Below, piece by piece: positions 1 through 13,560 of a DNA stretch of 64,000 bases (position 1 is the first letter of the stretch; each line of letters opens with the position of its first letter). Below the pieces are notes generated by a model. It saw nothing but the letters and a program-made list of their open reading frames with translations. It did no database searches and was not told the origin of the DNA. A program made the position numbers and the translations under genes. This DNA is from Zygnema cylindricum (taxonomy: Eukaryota > Streptophyta > Zygnematophyceae > Zygnematales > Zygnemataceae): assembly GCA_037447655.1 (NCBI GenBank), contig JBBHKE010000955.1:124001-188000 (forward strand), in the 5' to 3' direction.

Positions 1-940
1 ATGGGAAATAAACAATGGAAAATGGTAGAGAATCCGAGATAACCGGATGATAAAAAAACCACAGGCGAACTCAAACAAAAGCCACAAATATTAGACAACC
101 AAATGTCAAACACTAATTTACAGAAGGCATCCACAAGGTTCAAAAACAACCTGAGAAAGTATGCAGAATCCACACTAGAAAAGGTGGTTGAAGGGAAACC
201 GTGCGGACTCCGGCCGAACCGAGTGAATTAACTTGTAGGGTTTACAATGAAAGCATAATGAGGAAAGAGAAAAAGCTAAGCGCTTAACAAACTAAGGCAA
301 AAAAAGCCTTGCAGGGAAAAACTGACAATTTGACAAAGGAAAAAGACAAGGGAAAAAGACAAAAAAATCGAAGTCCTCTTCGACCAATTCTTGTACTCTC
401 AAATTATGAGAGTACAAACCTAACGGAATCATCTAAATACTAACAAAAGAGCCACAATACTAATTTCTGGCATTTTCTAACTAACGAATAACGTGCAAGT
501 ATTCTAAAATACAATTTACGCCTAGTTTGGGTCTTCGCCAATAAGCGACCAAGACCATATGCCTACATTACAAAATTCACAATCCACGGATTAAAACTCT
601 TCCTAACTACATGTGAATGCGTGAACCTCCAAGGGTTCACGACTTAAAGTCCAACCAATTAGATTGCAGCGCCAACGGTCCAAAATCGTACGTCCAAATT
701 TAAAACAATTGGCCGCCGCGTGAAGTCAAAATCTTCAACGAATATTGAAGTACGATCGCCCTTGTTCACACGAATATATATCTCCGTTTCATCCGCGTAA
801 ATTCCTGCGTCACTTCGATCACAGTACATGTCTACACACAATTTGTACCCCAAACTGAATTAGTTTGGCTGCAACATGTAGTATTCATACAAACAAACTA
901 AAATAAAATACCGACACGATACAACATGACACAACTGTCT
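1..940. other. Unassigned left edge
   Basis: No coding region, LTR terminus or structural RNA could be recognised here. The sequence is AT-rich with many stops in all frames. Copia element F's coding remnant stops being recognisable at about 941, so a breakpoint or another insertion lies near 900-945. Confidence 0.4.
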
Positions 941-3215
941 CTACGAATTTGTTTGTTGCTCCTTCGTCCTCCATCATATTTTGGTGCCGGTATTGATTAC
1001 ATTCTCGGGTATTTTTTTTCCTTTTCTGCGTCTCCCCTTTCAATAGAGTTTTGATGTTTTTTTTTTTTTTCCATTATATCTGTTTCGGGCTGAATCACAT
1101 CATTTGAAAGTTATTCATCTTCACTGTGAACTTCACTAAAAACTGGTTCCTCTACTTGAGTCTTTTTCTGTGGAAGCACTTCCTATGATATCACCATGCT
1201 CATTTTCAAATATGATCCTTACAATTTTTGTATATTTAAATCGATATGGATTTCTTTCATCCATTACCACTAAACGCTTTGCCAAAACTACATATTTTCT
1301 CTCAAGATCATACAGTCTATATCCTTTTGTGTCATCGTCATAGCCCTAAAGATATCTTGGTCTCCCCCTTGAGTATAGTTTCCATTTTGACTTATCATTA
1401 CCTAAGGTGTAGCTACCGAAAACCTTAAGATGAGATAAAACTGGTTTTATGCCTGTCCATCTCTCATAAGTTGTTTTGTCTTTTATAGCAAATGTAAGTA
1501 CTCTATTTCGGAGATAGTTGGCACAGTCATGGCCTCTACCCAAAATCTTCTTCCTATCTTTTTATCATTTAGCATGCACTTTGCACTCTCCCCTAAAGTT
1601 TAGTTTAGTCTTTCTGCAACACCATTTTGTTTTGGATCATGGGGAACAATTTTTTGATGTTGAATCCCCTCCCATTTCAAATATTCCTCAAACTAATTTA
1701 ATGTGTATTCTCTCCCATTATCACTTCTTATTCTCTTGATTGGTGTTCCGTGTAATTTTTCACTCCGGGCTTTATATTATGTGAAACACCTGGTTACCTC
1801 TGACTTATGTGTGATAAAGTAAACCTTTGAGTACTTCGACAAATCACCCGTCAAAGTCATCATATACCTCTTTCCACCAGGCGAGGGAACTCTAACAGGT
1901 CCCAAGATGTCACTGTGTACTAAATCTAATGCTTTAAGTCTACTATTAGTGACAGTTTTCGGAAAATGCAACTTATGTATTTTCCCTTGAGCACACCCAA
2001 TACAATCTCCTAGGATTTCATCATTTCCAAAATGCATTCCGTCTATCACTCCCTTTTTTTTTCATTTCTTTAAATCTCTTTGCATGCACGTGCCCAAGTG
2101 TTTTGTGCCAAATCATCATATCATCCACACAAGAGTACAAAAGTCATTTTTTTCCATTACCAAAAACCAATTTGAGCATCCCTTGATATTCTTTCACAGC
2201 TGTTAAAGAATTGTTACCCCCAAAGCTACCTATGAAGACACCCTTCTTAGTCTTGGTTTCAAATCGTTTATCCTCTAGCATAGAGGTAGATATAAGATTT
2301 TTGTTGAGCTGAGGTATATAGAGTACATCTATGAGTGTTACCATGTACACTTTTCGTTCTACCTGGACTTTCAAATCAACCGACCCAACTAAGGTAGTAG
2401 TTTAAACCCTAGCGTCTCCATACTCTATCTCAACCGAAGGAATCTTCCTAAGACTCACAAACAAACTCTTCTCTCTGCACATGTGCATAGATGCCCTTGA
2501 ATCAATGATCCATCCTTCCTCGGGTTCTCACATACCTCCGAAAGAGCACTTTTGCCTTTTTAGATTTTTTTACTTAGTCTCGTTCTTCTCCATCTGTTTG
2601 TTCAAAAGAAGATCGTCGATTTCCTCATTCAGATCCTCCATATCGTCCTCTTCCACTTGTGTTCCAACAAATACCTTCTTCTTTCCACCTGAATTTGGTT
2701 TTTCGGAACCTATCTTGTTTCGCAGATTCTCCTGTCGGTTGCAGTCAGCCATGTAGTGTCGTGGCTTCTTGTAGAAGTGGCACAATCCTTTAGGAGGACC
2801 TTTTTCCGGTTCTTCTCGTTGGTTACCTCGATTTCCTCCTCCAAAGCTCTTGTAAGATTTCTTGAAGTCTCGATTCCCCCAATATGTTCCGGTAGCCAGT
2901 GCCTGTGCACTTTTCCCTCCTTTACAAATCTCCATGGTGTTTTCACGAACAAGAATCATTCCTACCAATGAATTCCAAATCCACTTGTGATGCAGAAGCT
3001 CTTGTACCCGATTTACTAATTTTTCGTACTCATCTGGCAGTTTCATGATTTGAGTGTTCACCTTTTTTTTTTATCAGCTGTCGTCCAACACTTTAAAGTT
3101 CCATTAAGTGTGCGGCTAAGTCATTACAAAAATCCCACATTTTGCCCCCTTTGTGGAAGTATGAATTGATCATTTGATCAGCTAGTTGTTGTTGAATTGT
3201 AATGGTATTGTATAC
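941..3215 (-). pseudogene. Element F gag-protease-integrase remnant
   Basis: This is copia gag-pol, which makes the capsid, protease and integrase used in cytoplasmic virus-like particles. From the right it encodes the gag segment with IQQQLADQM (about 3200), then a zinc knuckle around 2745-2790 whose second cysteine is replaced by tyrosine (CHFYKK). It continues with the stretch before integrase, containing LNKNLISTSML (about 2300), then the CIGCAQGK and VHSDILGP integrase motifs (1900-2000). It ends with the integrase C-terminus, TYERWTGIKPVLSHLKVFG (about 1430-1480). Remains resembling the linker before RT reach about 945. Frameshifts and stops divide it into at least four frames. The damaged knuckle and breaks make it a pseudogene. 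Confidence 0.8.
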
Positions 3216-4467
3216 TGAAAGTCTATGGGCTCCATTGTCCACAGAACTCGCAGATCAAAAAGAAGCTAATCTAGATAGTGCCGACTCCAAGTTGATATAA
3301 ACCCAAATGAATAATCCCTTGATAATCAGAACCACAATACAACTTCACCCATGTGAAGAGAAGACCTTCTGTGTGCTCAGTTCTTCCACCACAGAATGCA
3401 AAGCTTGAATATGTGTTTTCGACAATATTCCCCACTTTGACATTCCCACTAACTAAGTGCCACACTGGCACGCTAAAACTTTGACCGGCTACACCTTTGT
3501 GTAGCTTGGACTCCCCTGAGTCGGCAGCAAAAAGAATAACTGAATTTGCTCCCTTGAGAATTAAATTATGGTTGGTCAAAGATGACCTTTATAGTTACAA
3601 GCTCTCTTAGAGAGAGGTACCTAAATATCACTAAGCCTTGGTCTGCCTACTCACGACTACCTACTACTAAACCCTAGTCCAATAGGAACACTATATAATA
3701 CAAGAAGGTATAATGGAAGATGTACTTATTGTATAGCTATTATACGATATGGTCTACAAAGTGACACTTGGCAAATCGGGAGCCATGGTTCCTCCTCCCA
3801 TCTTCTCCCGTATCAAATAATGTGACGCCACGGGGCACCGCGTGACGCTATCTCCGAATTCCGCAAAAAGCCCACTTCGCGTGGCGGCTACAATGCCGAC
3901 CGTTCGATCAAAACATATTTTACACGGTTCAGATTCGCGTAGATGCATGAATTGTTCCTCTTTGTTAGTTTGGTGTTACTTAGCCGTCATGTTAATGTTT
4001 ATTAATACTCAAAACCTGTCACGTGTATCGTTTCGATAACCCCCTAGTGGATAAGACGTATCACTACCAAAAAACTCCATAAACGTAGGTTTAAATCCGG
4101 TCTAGAGCAGCAGTTTGTGTGGCAATTCTCTACCTGTACACTTTGAAAAATCTATTGTACCCAATACATCTCAACGTTGATTTGGTCTATAGGCTAAAGC
4201 TAACGGCTACCAAATCCTTCATTGGTTGGTAGGAACCAGGATCAAATCCTTATTCTGGCAGTCCTCTTTTGGTACAAACTAAGTATTAGCCTATTCTTTG
4301 TCTCCTTGGACATTATAGACATCCATGGCTCTAGCTCTCTCTCCCCGGTCTTTAGTGACTACAATAAGTATGGGGACTGGAGAGTTTGAGCAAGAAGAAG
4401 GTTGCCTTTAATAACTTACTCTATTTATTTTTCCAATACAGACCTAGAAAATACATCAATTTCAACA
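3216..4467 (-). repeat. Solo LTR E (minus) in gag of element F
   Basis: A 1252-bp LTR. On the minus strand it starts TGTTGAAATTG (4467) and ends GACTTTCA (3216). It is flanked by TATAC (3211-3215) and TATGC (4468-4472), a 5-bp TSD with one mismatch. Removing it joins F's gag in frame as VDAY then NTITI. Exactly 20 nt from its 3' end is an ATG (3235), the same spacing as in the related LTRs at 18833, 24473 and 24980. No internal copia sequence adjoins it, so it is a solo LTR. Confidence 0.8.
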
Positions 4468-4483
4468 TATGCATCAACAAGAG

Positions 4484-5466
4484 TGTTAAAAAAAACTAGA
4501 TTTATAGAATATTTTCTAGGTCTAAAATGAGGAAAAACAGCACGCAGTCTGCTTCCACCTTTCCTCTCTATCCCCCATACTTGTTGTAGTCACTGAAGGA
4601 GATTGAGAGAGAATTGAAATCATGGTTGTCTCAGCCTAATAAACATGACTGAACAGTGACTTATGTCACTCTCAACAAAAGGTTGAGTCAAACCCCCGAC
4701 CGGCAGAGTGAGGCGTAGCCGTCAGCTCTAACCGGTCTGTCGTAGAAGTTCGTTAGAGTATATATGGTATGATTAATAATTAAAATGTGTTCCGATCTAT
4801 AAACTGATTAACAGAAATACAAATGAAAGGACATAGAACTAGTTGAATAGAGTGGAAACATGATACCGCACGAAACAAATGAATCGGATATTTGTTTCGA
4901 CGGCTAAAACTGAATGCTGGTTTTTTCATCCAACGGCGCACATCATCGCCGAGATCCCGGAACGGTCAGTTTGGCGTTTTGTGACGTGGCATGACCTGAC
5001 GCCACGTGGAGAGATGACATTTGGTCGCGAGAATTCCGAAGAACATACGGACAAGTAAAATGTGGACACGCGCCCACTTAATGGCCTTGTCGTACATAGG
5101 CCGTACATAAAGTACACCGGCAGGTAGTACTTTTCTGTACTGCACGGTTATATGAATTGTTCGTACTTTCAATAGATAGGGGTTGTGAGAGGGAATTTTG
5201 ACTTAGTAAATTTTGGTAGGTAGTCAGCTCTCTCTTTGAGAGTTTGTACAAATTGGTATTTTTGTTGTCTCATAACTTATCGGCTGGTTGGCTGTTTTCA
5301 GTGATTCTTTTTCCTACGGACTCAGTGGAGTCCAAACTGCAATAGGCGCAGTCAAATTTTCAACTTGTCTGATAGGGCAGTAGTGGAGGTGATTGAAAGT
5401 GGATTAGTTAAACACTACTTAGAGGCTTCCTAAATTCTGTAGTCCACTGGAGGACACATAATTGCA
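4484..5466 (+). repeat. 5' LTR of element D
   Basis: A 983-bp LTR starting TGTTAAAAAAAACTAG and ending ATAATTGCA. It matches D's 3' LTR along its length, including the tRNA-like segment (reverse strand, 4685-4733). The gag start codon seen 20 nt from the end of the 3' LTR is CTG here (5447) and is followed by an in-frame TAA, so this copy can no longer start gag there. Confidence 0.85.
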
Positions 5467-5481
5467 GGTTATGGGCCCACC
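5467..5481 (+). other. Primer-binding site of D, half-tRNA-iMet type
   Basis: GGTTATGGGCCCACC abuts the LTR end. From memory of plant initiator tRNA-Met, it is complementary over 15 nt to the anticodon stem-loop and not to the tRNA 3' end. This is the primer arrangement described for Drosophila copia, where a cleaved half-tRNA primes reverse transcription. Confidence 0.8.
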
Positions 5482-7213
5482 CTCTAGGGTGCCCATCTTC
5501 AATAAATATTGGCTCATCTATTGGGAAGCCATGATAACATGGGCTTTGTGTAAAAAACGATACCGGGGTATTATTAGTGGACAAGTGAAACGTCCACCTT
5601 AGGGAACTCCACCAGGGTTTAATGGAGTAAGGTTTTCTGCAGCGGCATCTGCTGCAGCAGAGGAGGCAGATGATGGAGACAGCAGGCAGATGATGGAGAC
5701 ATCAATGTGTTCGAAAAGGAGAAAGAAAAGGAGACACCTCTTACTCCTATTGCTCCTATTTCCACGGCACCAAGAGCGGGGAACGTGAAAACTGTGGAGA
5801 ACGACACCCAAATGTAGGAAGACACCAATATGGCTGCCAAGAACTTCACTCTGAGACACCTCACTCAAGCTTTGGCAACTCCCCATCTTCACGTTTACAA
5901 GGCCGAGGAGTTGTTGTTGAGTTTGGTAGAGATCTATAGAGCCGGTACGATTCAGGAGCTCTAGTTGGTAGAGCAAAAGTTGGGAAATCATACTTACAAA
6001 AGAAGAAAGATGTTGGACTACTCTAATGATTTTTTTGGTTTGTATATAGAGATGGAGAGTGCCGGATGGACAAGAACAATGAAGATGAATATTAACACTC
6101 TCATCATGAAGTTATCCGACGAGTATGAGAATATAGTGTACTGAGTACAGGATATGACCGAAGTTCATGGAAGTGGAATACAGTGTTCCGCATGATACTT
6201 ATATAAAAGAGCACGATTGAGATCGGAGAAAGGGAAACACTGTTCAAGCTCTAGCTGCCAGAATGGACAGGTGGAGACAAGACCCAAAAAAACAATACAA
6301 AGGAGAAATCGTTGAGCCTGGAGGACCAAGGCCCCCCAAGGACCTTCGTCAATTTTTGCAAAAACCCGGGACACTTTATCGCCGATTCTGTCAAACTGAC
6401 GGAGCTGAGGCTCTAAGAGAACTGTGGAGGGGGTTCTTTCGGAGGGAAGAAAAACGCACTTGTGGTCACAAAAGTGACAGGAGAAACCGAGGACGAGTCC
6501 TCTGAGGAGGATGGGGAGCTACTTTTTGACGAGAGTTTGGAGGAGAAGGAGATCCCTTGGAGACAGAAGTGTGCCCTTGGAGCAATTCGAGTAGCTCCAC
6601 AAGAACGACGGATCATCAACTCAAGTGCATCCATGGATATATGTCATGATAAGTAACTCTTCACTAAGCTAAGAAACATCTTTACTGTAGTGATAAAGTA
6701 TGGGGATGGGAGAGTGGTTACTACAGATCTAATGGGGTCAGTAGATCTGAAAGTTCTAGTCGAGGGTAAGACTTCTATACTCACATTCTCAGATGTATTC
6801 TACATTCCTCAGCTGAATAAAAATCTTGTCTCTACATCTGTGTTAGATGACAAAGAGTTTGATACTTTCACTAGAAAAGGTGACTTCACAACTAAGTATG
6901 GGGATGAAATCTTCTTCACGACAGATAAGGGTAGCCAAGGCATGTTTAGGCTTAATCTGAGTAATGAGAAGTAGAATGCTTATTATGTTGGTTTTCCAAA
7001 ATTGATCATTTGGCATAAGCGGTTGGGGCATGTGCATTTTGATAGGTTGAGGGAAATGAAGAAGCTTGGTTCAGTAGAAAGCATTCAGTTTGGTGATAAT
7101 GAAATGGTGGATGATTGTAGTGGATGTGCCCAAGGAAAAGCTCAAAGGCTTCCTTTTCCCAAAGCCGCCACATATAAGGGGGAAAAGGTACTATATCTAG
7201 TCCACACGGATAT
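5482..7213 (+). pseudogene. Element D gag, protease and integrase N-terminus
   Basis: Degenerate copia gag-pol. The reading after the primer-binding site gives VMGPPSRVPIF, matching gag of element F. The expected CHFCKK zinc knuckle has decayed near 6340-6400, where its cysteines are lost. The protease active-site region near 6600 reads IINSSASMDIC where element B reads IVDSGVSKHIC, so the catalytic aspartate is gone. The stretch before integrase (6690-6974) and the integrase zinc finger with WHKRLGHVHFD and CSGCAQGK (7005-7140) are well preserved. Several stops and shifts occur before 6690. The frame ends in element C at 7213 and resumes at 20851. Confidence 0.8.
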
Positions 7214-7552
7214 TGTTAGTATTAAAGCTTTATCCTCAGTAGATATAACAGTGAGGGGAGGCTAATAACTTGGAATATTTTTAGATCAGCTTTGTTGCAA
7301 TACTTACCTAAAATAGTGATAGTGAAATAGTGACTTTAGAGTGTATGGTACTGTCACATAAGTACGCGTCAGTATTTGAAGATCTTAGAGGTATTGCGGA
7401 GTGGATCTAAGCACATGTCCCACATCGAACGAGTGTTTCCCGCAAATCAGTCGGACGGAAAGCGAACCGAACATCCGGGAAATTAATTGTATCGGACAAG
7501 TACCAGACACAAATTTCAACCGTAAGAACGGTCACGATTCAAGTGGGGACCA
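7214..7552 (+). repeat. 5' LTR of element C, left part
   Basis: The first 339 bp of C's 5' LTR match 19895-20245 of its 3' LTR, for example the stretch around AAGCTTTATCCTCAGTAGAT. It breaks at GACCA (7548-7552), the target site of element B, and resumes at 14455. Confidence 0.82.
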
Positions 7553-8585
7553 TGCAATTCTGAGACCTCTGTAAGTCCTCAGAATGGACAGCTTGCAAGA
7601 AGCCTCTAGGATAACCCTGACCCCTTTGTGTTTCAGCAAAAATAAAATCCACCCTGGCACACAAAATCTCTAACCACCTTCAACCTTGTGAAGGCAAAAC
7701 TCCCCTGAGTTGATAACAAAAAGAATCTCGAAATTTGCTCCCCAGGGCAATAAGTTATGGAGGGTCAAAGTTGACATTTTGTGTAGAAGCTCTCTGGGAG
7801 AGAGGGTCCTATCTACCAAATTTATTTAAGTCTTATCTCTCTAAAACTCTATCTACTGATGTACGCCACCAATCATATTACACTGCCGTACACAGAAGTA
7901 CAGCTACCGATGTACTTTTTGTACAGATATTGTACGACATGGCCTAAATGTCGACACATGTCATATCCAGATTCGGTCCCGTAATCCCCGGATATGGCGC
8001 GATCCAATATAATTGTGCCATGCGTCATCTGATGTGGCGATGACCACAAACCGCGGAGATTCTCTTCCGCGATCTCAACTTTCTTCCCGATCGTCTGATT
8101 GAATGCAGATTTCAATCGTAGCCGTCATAAATACTTGCGCGGTACTCGTTTTTTATCCATACCGTAATCCGTACTTTTACATTATTGGATCTATGTATCC
8201 CGTAAACAATTGCCGTTGAATGATTTATCCTACGTGGTAATATTTAAATAAATAACAAACCCTAGAGCATGTAACACAAGTCCTAGACTAAATTGATAAG
8301 TCTACCGGCTACTGGCGGCTTAACGGAGGATAGGTACTAACATCAAATCCTGGATTCGACATCCTCCTTTTTAGTATATAGACTACCTATCCTTAAATCA
8401 ACTAATCTATTTCGCGTAAACCTCTGGATAGCCTAGGTAGCCATGGCTTTAGCTTCCTCTCCAACTTCTCAGTGACTGCAACAAGTGTGGGAGTTGGAGA
8501 GAGAAATTAGAGACAGACTGCCTCGGCTTCTTTCTGTATTTCAATTTAGACCTAGAAAATACTGAAAGAACCATCGATTTCTACA
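7553..8585 (-). repeat. 3' LTR of element B
   Basis: A 1033-bp LTR in minus orientation, starting TGTAGAAATCG at 8585 and ending CAGAATTGCA at 7553. A purine run (AAGTGGAG on the minus strand) abuts its start and fits a polypurine tract. The position of the usual gag ATG, 20 nt from the end, reads ACA here. Confidence 0.82.
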
Positions 8586-11500
8586 CTCCACTTATTTTCT
8601 AGTCACTCTTCAATTTCAGACCACACTTCTCCCTGCAAAAAATTAGCTTAGGGGAAGGCACAGGTTTGGTCATCATATCTGCTACCATCTCGCTATCTGG
8701 TCGGTACCCTAAACTGACTATTTTATTTTCTACTTTCTCTTTAACAAAGCTGAGTCTGATGTCCATGTGTTTGGCTTTAACATGATGTTTAGGATTGGCA
8801 GAAATAGCGATTGTTGTCGATTATCACAAAAAAAATAATTCACATCACTCTTTAGGTGACCAAGCTCACCAAGCAAAGACTTGACCCACATCAATTTTTT
8901 TACAGCAGAGCAAGAGGCCATATACTAAGCCTCCATGGTGGACTGAGCAATAACCTTTTGCTTTTTGCTACTCCAACAGCAAGCCCCATCACCCACATAT
9001 AATACATATCTAGAAGTACATCTCCTCATCGGAGCATCACCATAACTGGCATCACTCCAAGTAGTGATGTCAGTATTCTCCCCACCCAAATGGAACCATA
9101 GATCCCTAGTTCCTATCAAATATCTAAGGACTCTCTTAGCTGCCTCCCAATCCCTCTTAGTGGGAGCATTTAGTCTTCTACTCAACACTCCTACAGCTGC
9201 AGCAAAATCCGGCCGAGAACAATTCATATAATAGATTAGACTTCCCACTACTTGCGTGTAAGGAATAGTCTGCATGAACTTCTGTTTTTCAGGACTTAAT
9301 TCCTCGTCTAAGACTATGACTCCTTCTTCCTCACTCCCCTCACTTCTTTTCTTTAACTCCATTGGAGTTGTACAACTATTAGCTTTATCCATCTGAAATT
9401 TTTCATGCATGTTCCCTATTGCTTACTTTTGAGTCAATCTTATAATCTTTATTTCTTGGTCTCTTTCTACTTGAATTCCCAAAATTTATTTTGCTTCCCC
9501 CATATCATTCATTTAAAATCTCCCCTTAAGATCAGTTTTCAGTTTTTTAATTTTTTCCATTGATTTACTTAAACAAGCAAATCATAAACATAAATTGCAA
9601 TAAATATAACACCTTCCTCATCTTCAACAACATAGATTAAGTGATCTGAGCTGATCCGGATATATCCCAGACCGGTAAAAAACTCATCAAGCTTCTTATT
9701 CCACTGTCGAGGAGCCTGTTTCAAACCATAAAGAGATTTAATCAGCCGGCATACCTTACTTTCCTCTCCTTCCTCCACAAATCCTTCCGGTTGTCGCATG
9801 AAGATCTCCTCTTCCAATTCTCCATGCAAAAAGGTTGTCTTGATGTCCATCTAGTGCACCTCCATGTCTTCCGCTGCTGCCAGGCCGAGAAGTATGCGGA
9901 CGGACGGAATCTGACGACCGGAGCAAAGGTTTCCTCGTAGTCGATTCCTTCTTTTTGTCTAAATCGTTTTGCCACTAATCAAGCTTTGTAACGCTCAATG
10001 GTGTTATCCCGGTTAAGTTTTAATTTTAAATCCCACTTACAACTGATTGGTGTTCGGTAAGGTGGACAATCCACCAGCTCCCAAGTATCGGCTGCCCTAA
10101 TTGAGGCCATCTCCTCATTGATGGTTGTATTCCACCGGTTTCTTTCTGGACAAGTCATCGCCTCTCCATAAGTCTGAGGTTCATCTTGATGAGATAGTTT
10201 TGTTGCCTTATTATTAACCTGTTTTTCTTGCAATCTTTTGCTAATTCTCCTTCCCCACTCAAAATTTGTGGCCGAAATAGATGGTTCTCGTGGGTTCTTT
10301 CGATCAATCTCGGCTTCTCCCCTATCCCTTGATTCCGAATCAATTTCCACCACGTCGTCCGTTTCGGGTAGAGTTGTCACTGGAGTTTCCGCAGCCAAGT
10401 CTTTTTCGGTCTGATTTGTACCTGCAAGAATGTCATCTTCTCTAAAACCTGGATAGTTTGGAAGCCCAAAGTCATCGGAATTTTCTGACTCAAATCTGAT
10501 TTTTACTGACTTTGTATACTTGAAGGGATCTACAAACTTTCTATCATCCATAACTACTAGATGCTTTACTAAGATTATATCTTCCCTTTTTAGATTATAA
10601 ACTCTATATCCTTTAACATCCTCATCGTATCCTAATAAGTATCCCGATTTTCCTTTAGGATCTAGCTTCCAATTAGACCGATCTGTATTTAGACTGAATA
10701 CTTGACTGCCGAAACCCTTTAAGTGAGATATGTGTGGTTTCCGGCCGGTCCATCTCTCATAAGGTGTTTGATCTTTTATAGCTGAAGTAAGAACTCTATT
10801 TTTGAGGTAGTTAGTTCTGTTCATTGCATATGCCCAAAATCTTTTTCCTATCTTCTTATCCGACAACATACTTCTAGCACTATCACTTAGTGTCCTATTT
10901 AATCTTTCAGCTACCCCATTCTATTTTGGGTTTTCTGGATCTATTTTTTGGTGTTGGACTCCATCTTCCCTCAAAAAATCCTCAAATTTGTTAAAACTAT
11001 ACTCTCCACCATTGTCACTCCTTACTCACTTGATTGGAGTTTCATGGAGTTTTTCACTCCTTGTTTTTTATTGTCTAAAAAAATCGTGAGCTTCTAACTT
11101 GTTTTTCAAAAAATTCACCCAGGAATACCGAGACCAATCATCAGTGATAGTTATCATAAATCTCTTCCCCCTTGGTGAGGCCACTTTAGCCGGTACCCAA
11201 ATATCAGTGTGTACTAAATCTAGAATTTTTTCTCCCTTATAGGTGGCTGTTTTGGGAAAGGGTAATCTGCGTGCTTTACCTTGAGGACATCCACTACAAT
11301 CACTTAAATTCTCACTCTCACCGAACTGAATCCCTTCCACCACTCCCATCTTTTTCATCTCTCTTAACTTATCTAGATTCACATGCCCAAGCCTCTTATG
11401 CCACATCATAATATCATGAACACCAGCATAATAAAGTTTCTTTGTTTCATTACTGTAAATCGGCCTAAAAATCCCTTGGTTACCTTTCTCAGCAATAAAA

Positions 11501-12555
11501 TAGACCTCCTCCTCAAAACTAGCAGTAAAGACTATTCTCTAGTGCTAGTAAAAAAACCCTTATCATCTAATACAGATGTAGAGATGAGGTTTTTGTTCAG
11601 CTCCGGAATAAGCAATACATCGGAGAATGTAACTATGGGTGTCTTTCCTTCTGCTAACACTTTCAGATCTACCGATCCTACAAGAGTAGTAGTGACTATC
11701 CTCCCATCCCCGTACTCTATCTCTACGGTGGGAATCTTTCTTATCTAAGTGAACAAGTGTTTATCTTTACAAATGTGCTTGGAGACACCTGAATCTACAA
11801 TCCATCCTGCTTCACCATTCAATCCACGGAAAGTACATTTCTGATTTAGTGGAATTTCTACCTCTTTTGTCGCTTCCAACTCCTCATCCAATAGGAGCTC
11901 ATTGTCCTTGTCTTCGGATTCCACCTTATGTACCTGTGTCACAAGGGCCTTTTTCTTTCCTCTTGGGGTTCCACCGTTCTGCCCCTCCTTTAATCGAATC
12001 TCAGTTAGCTTAGTGCACTCCGCCATATAGTGCCCTAATTTCTTACAAAAATGACATAAACCCTTGGGAGCCCTTGGTCCAAACTCGTCGGTCTGATTTT
12101 TCGCCTCCCCCCCTCCGTAATTTCTGACCGGTCTCAAAGATTCCTTGTTCCTCGAATCAGTCCAAGCTGCCAAGGCTTGCCCACTCTTTCCTCCCCTTCG
12201 GATCTCAATGGTATTCTCCCGAACGAGAGTCATTCCTACCACTGAGTTCCATATCCAACTTGAGTCCGGCAAGTCCTGCACACGGTTGACTATGTTCTCA
12301 AACTCATCAGGTAACTTCATCAGTAAACAATTAACCTTTTCTTTTTCACTAAAATCTTTTCCAGCACTCTCTAGATCCATGAAAAGTGTAACAAGCTCAT
12401 TGCAAAAATCTAACATCTTCCCCCCTTTGTATACATACTCCTTAACTTTTTGACCAACCAACTGTTGTTGCTGAATCGTACCACTTCGGTACATCTCAAT
12501 AAGAGCCATCCAAAGATCAGATGCCCTTTCTACCTGCAAATGAGGACATGCAAGC
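8586..12555 (-). pseudogene. Element B gag-pol, nearly full length but broken
   Basis: Reading leftward from 12555 this is a complete copia order. Gag ends in an intact CHFCKK-GHYMAEC zinc knuckle (about 12010-12060), followed by protease IVDSGVSKHIC (about 11770-11800). The stretch before integrase is at 11410-11744, and the integrase zinc finger WHKRLGHVN and CSGCPQGK with VHTDIW are at 11200-11405. The integrase C-terminus and start of RT lie at 9979-10869, RT with SLYGLKQAP and YVYDLLV at 9569-9850, and RNase H at 8730-9410. The RT motif usually reads YVDDLL, so one catalytic aspartate is now tyrosine. Frameshifts or stops separate these blocks. Gag's first residues are lost to the LTR inserted at 12556. 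Confidence 0.85.
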
Positions 12556-13555
12556 TGTAGAAATTGATGGTTATTTTTTAAGTATTTTCTAGGTCTAAAT
12601 TGAAATACAGAAGGAAGCCGAGGCAGTCTATCTCTAACTTCTCTCTCCAAACTCCCACACTTGTCGCAGTCACTGAGAATTTGGAGAGGAAGCTAAAGCT
12701 ATTGCTACCTAGGCTATCCAGAGGTTTACGGGAAATAGATTAGTTGATTTACCGATCGGTAGTTTATTTACTAAATGGAAAGATGTCGGAACTAGGATTT
12801 GATCCTCGTATTTGCCGAACGTTAGGCAGCCGGTAGCATGTAGACTTATCCGTCAAGTCTAGACTACTGATACATGCTATAGGGTTTGTTATTTATTTAA
12901 AAAATACTACGTAGGATAATTCATTTAACTGCAACTGTTTACGGGATACATAGATCCAGTTATGTAAAAGTACGGATTACAGTATGTATAAGAAACGAGT
13001 ACTGCGCATTTGTTTCTTTAACGAAACAAATATCGCGCAAGTATTTATGACGACTACGATTGAAATCTGCATTCAATCGGACGGCCGGGAAGAAAGTCGA
13101 GATCGCGGAAGAGAATCTCGGCGGTTTGTGGTCATCGCCACATCGGATGACACATGGAAAAATTACATGGGATCGCGGCATCTCCGGGGATTACGGGATC
13201 GAAACCGAATATGATATGTGTCAACTTTTAGGCCATGTCGTACAATATCCGTACAGAAAGTACACCGGCAGCTGTACTTTTGTGTACGGAAGTGTTATAT
13301 GACTAGTTCCGTACATCAGAAGATAGATTTTGTGAGAGAGATAGGACTTAGAAAAATTTGGTAGATAGGACCCTCTCTCCCAGAGAGCTTCTGTACAAAA
13401 GGTCAACTTTGACCCTCCATAACTTATTGCTCAGGGGAGCAAATTCAGAGATTCTTTTTGCTATCGACTCAGGGGAGTCTTGCTTTCATAAGGGTGAAGG
13501 AGTAATAGTTTTTTGTTTTCCAGGGTGGAAGTTGTTCTTACTGAAACACAAAGGT
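12556..13555 (+). repeat. LTR inserted in gag of element B, 3' end truncated
   Basis: It begins TGTAGAAATTG directly after gag sequence and runs in the sense opposite to B. It matches the reverse complement of 7640-8585 throughout. The last roughly 90 bp of a full LTR, including the CAGAATTGCA end, are missing at the junction with the facing LTR at 13561. It is probably a solo LTR, or the stub of an element, cut by a deletion. Confidence 0.75.
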
Positions 13556-13560
13556 TTATT

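Noticed and set aside
5599-5991. Minus-strand 130-codon ORF in element D
   Set aside because: It lies antisense to D's gag, which is identified by position, PBS-adjacent reading and similarity to F and B gag.
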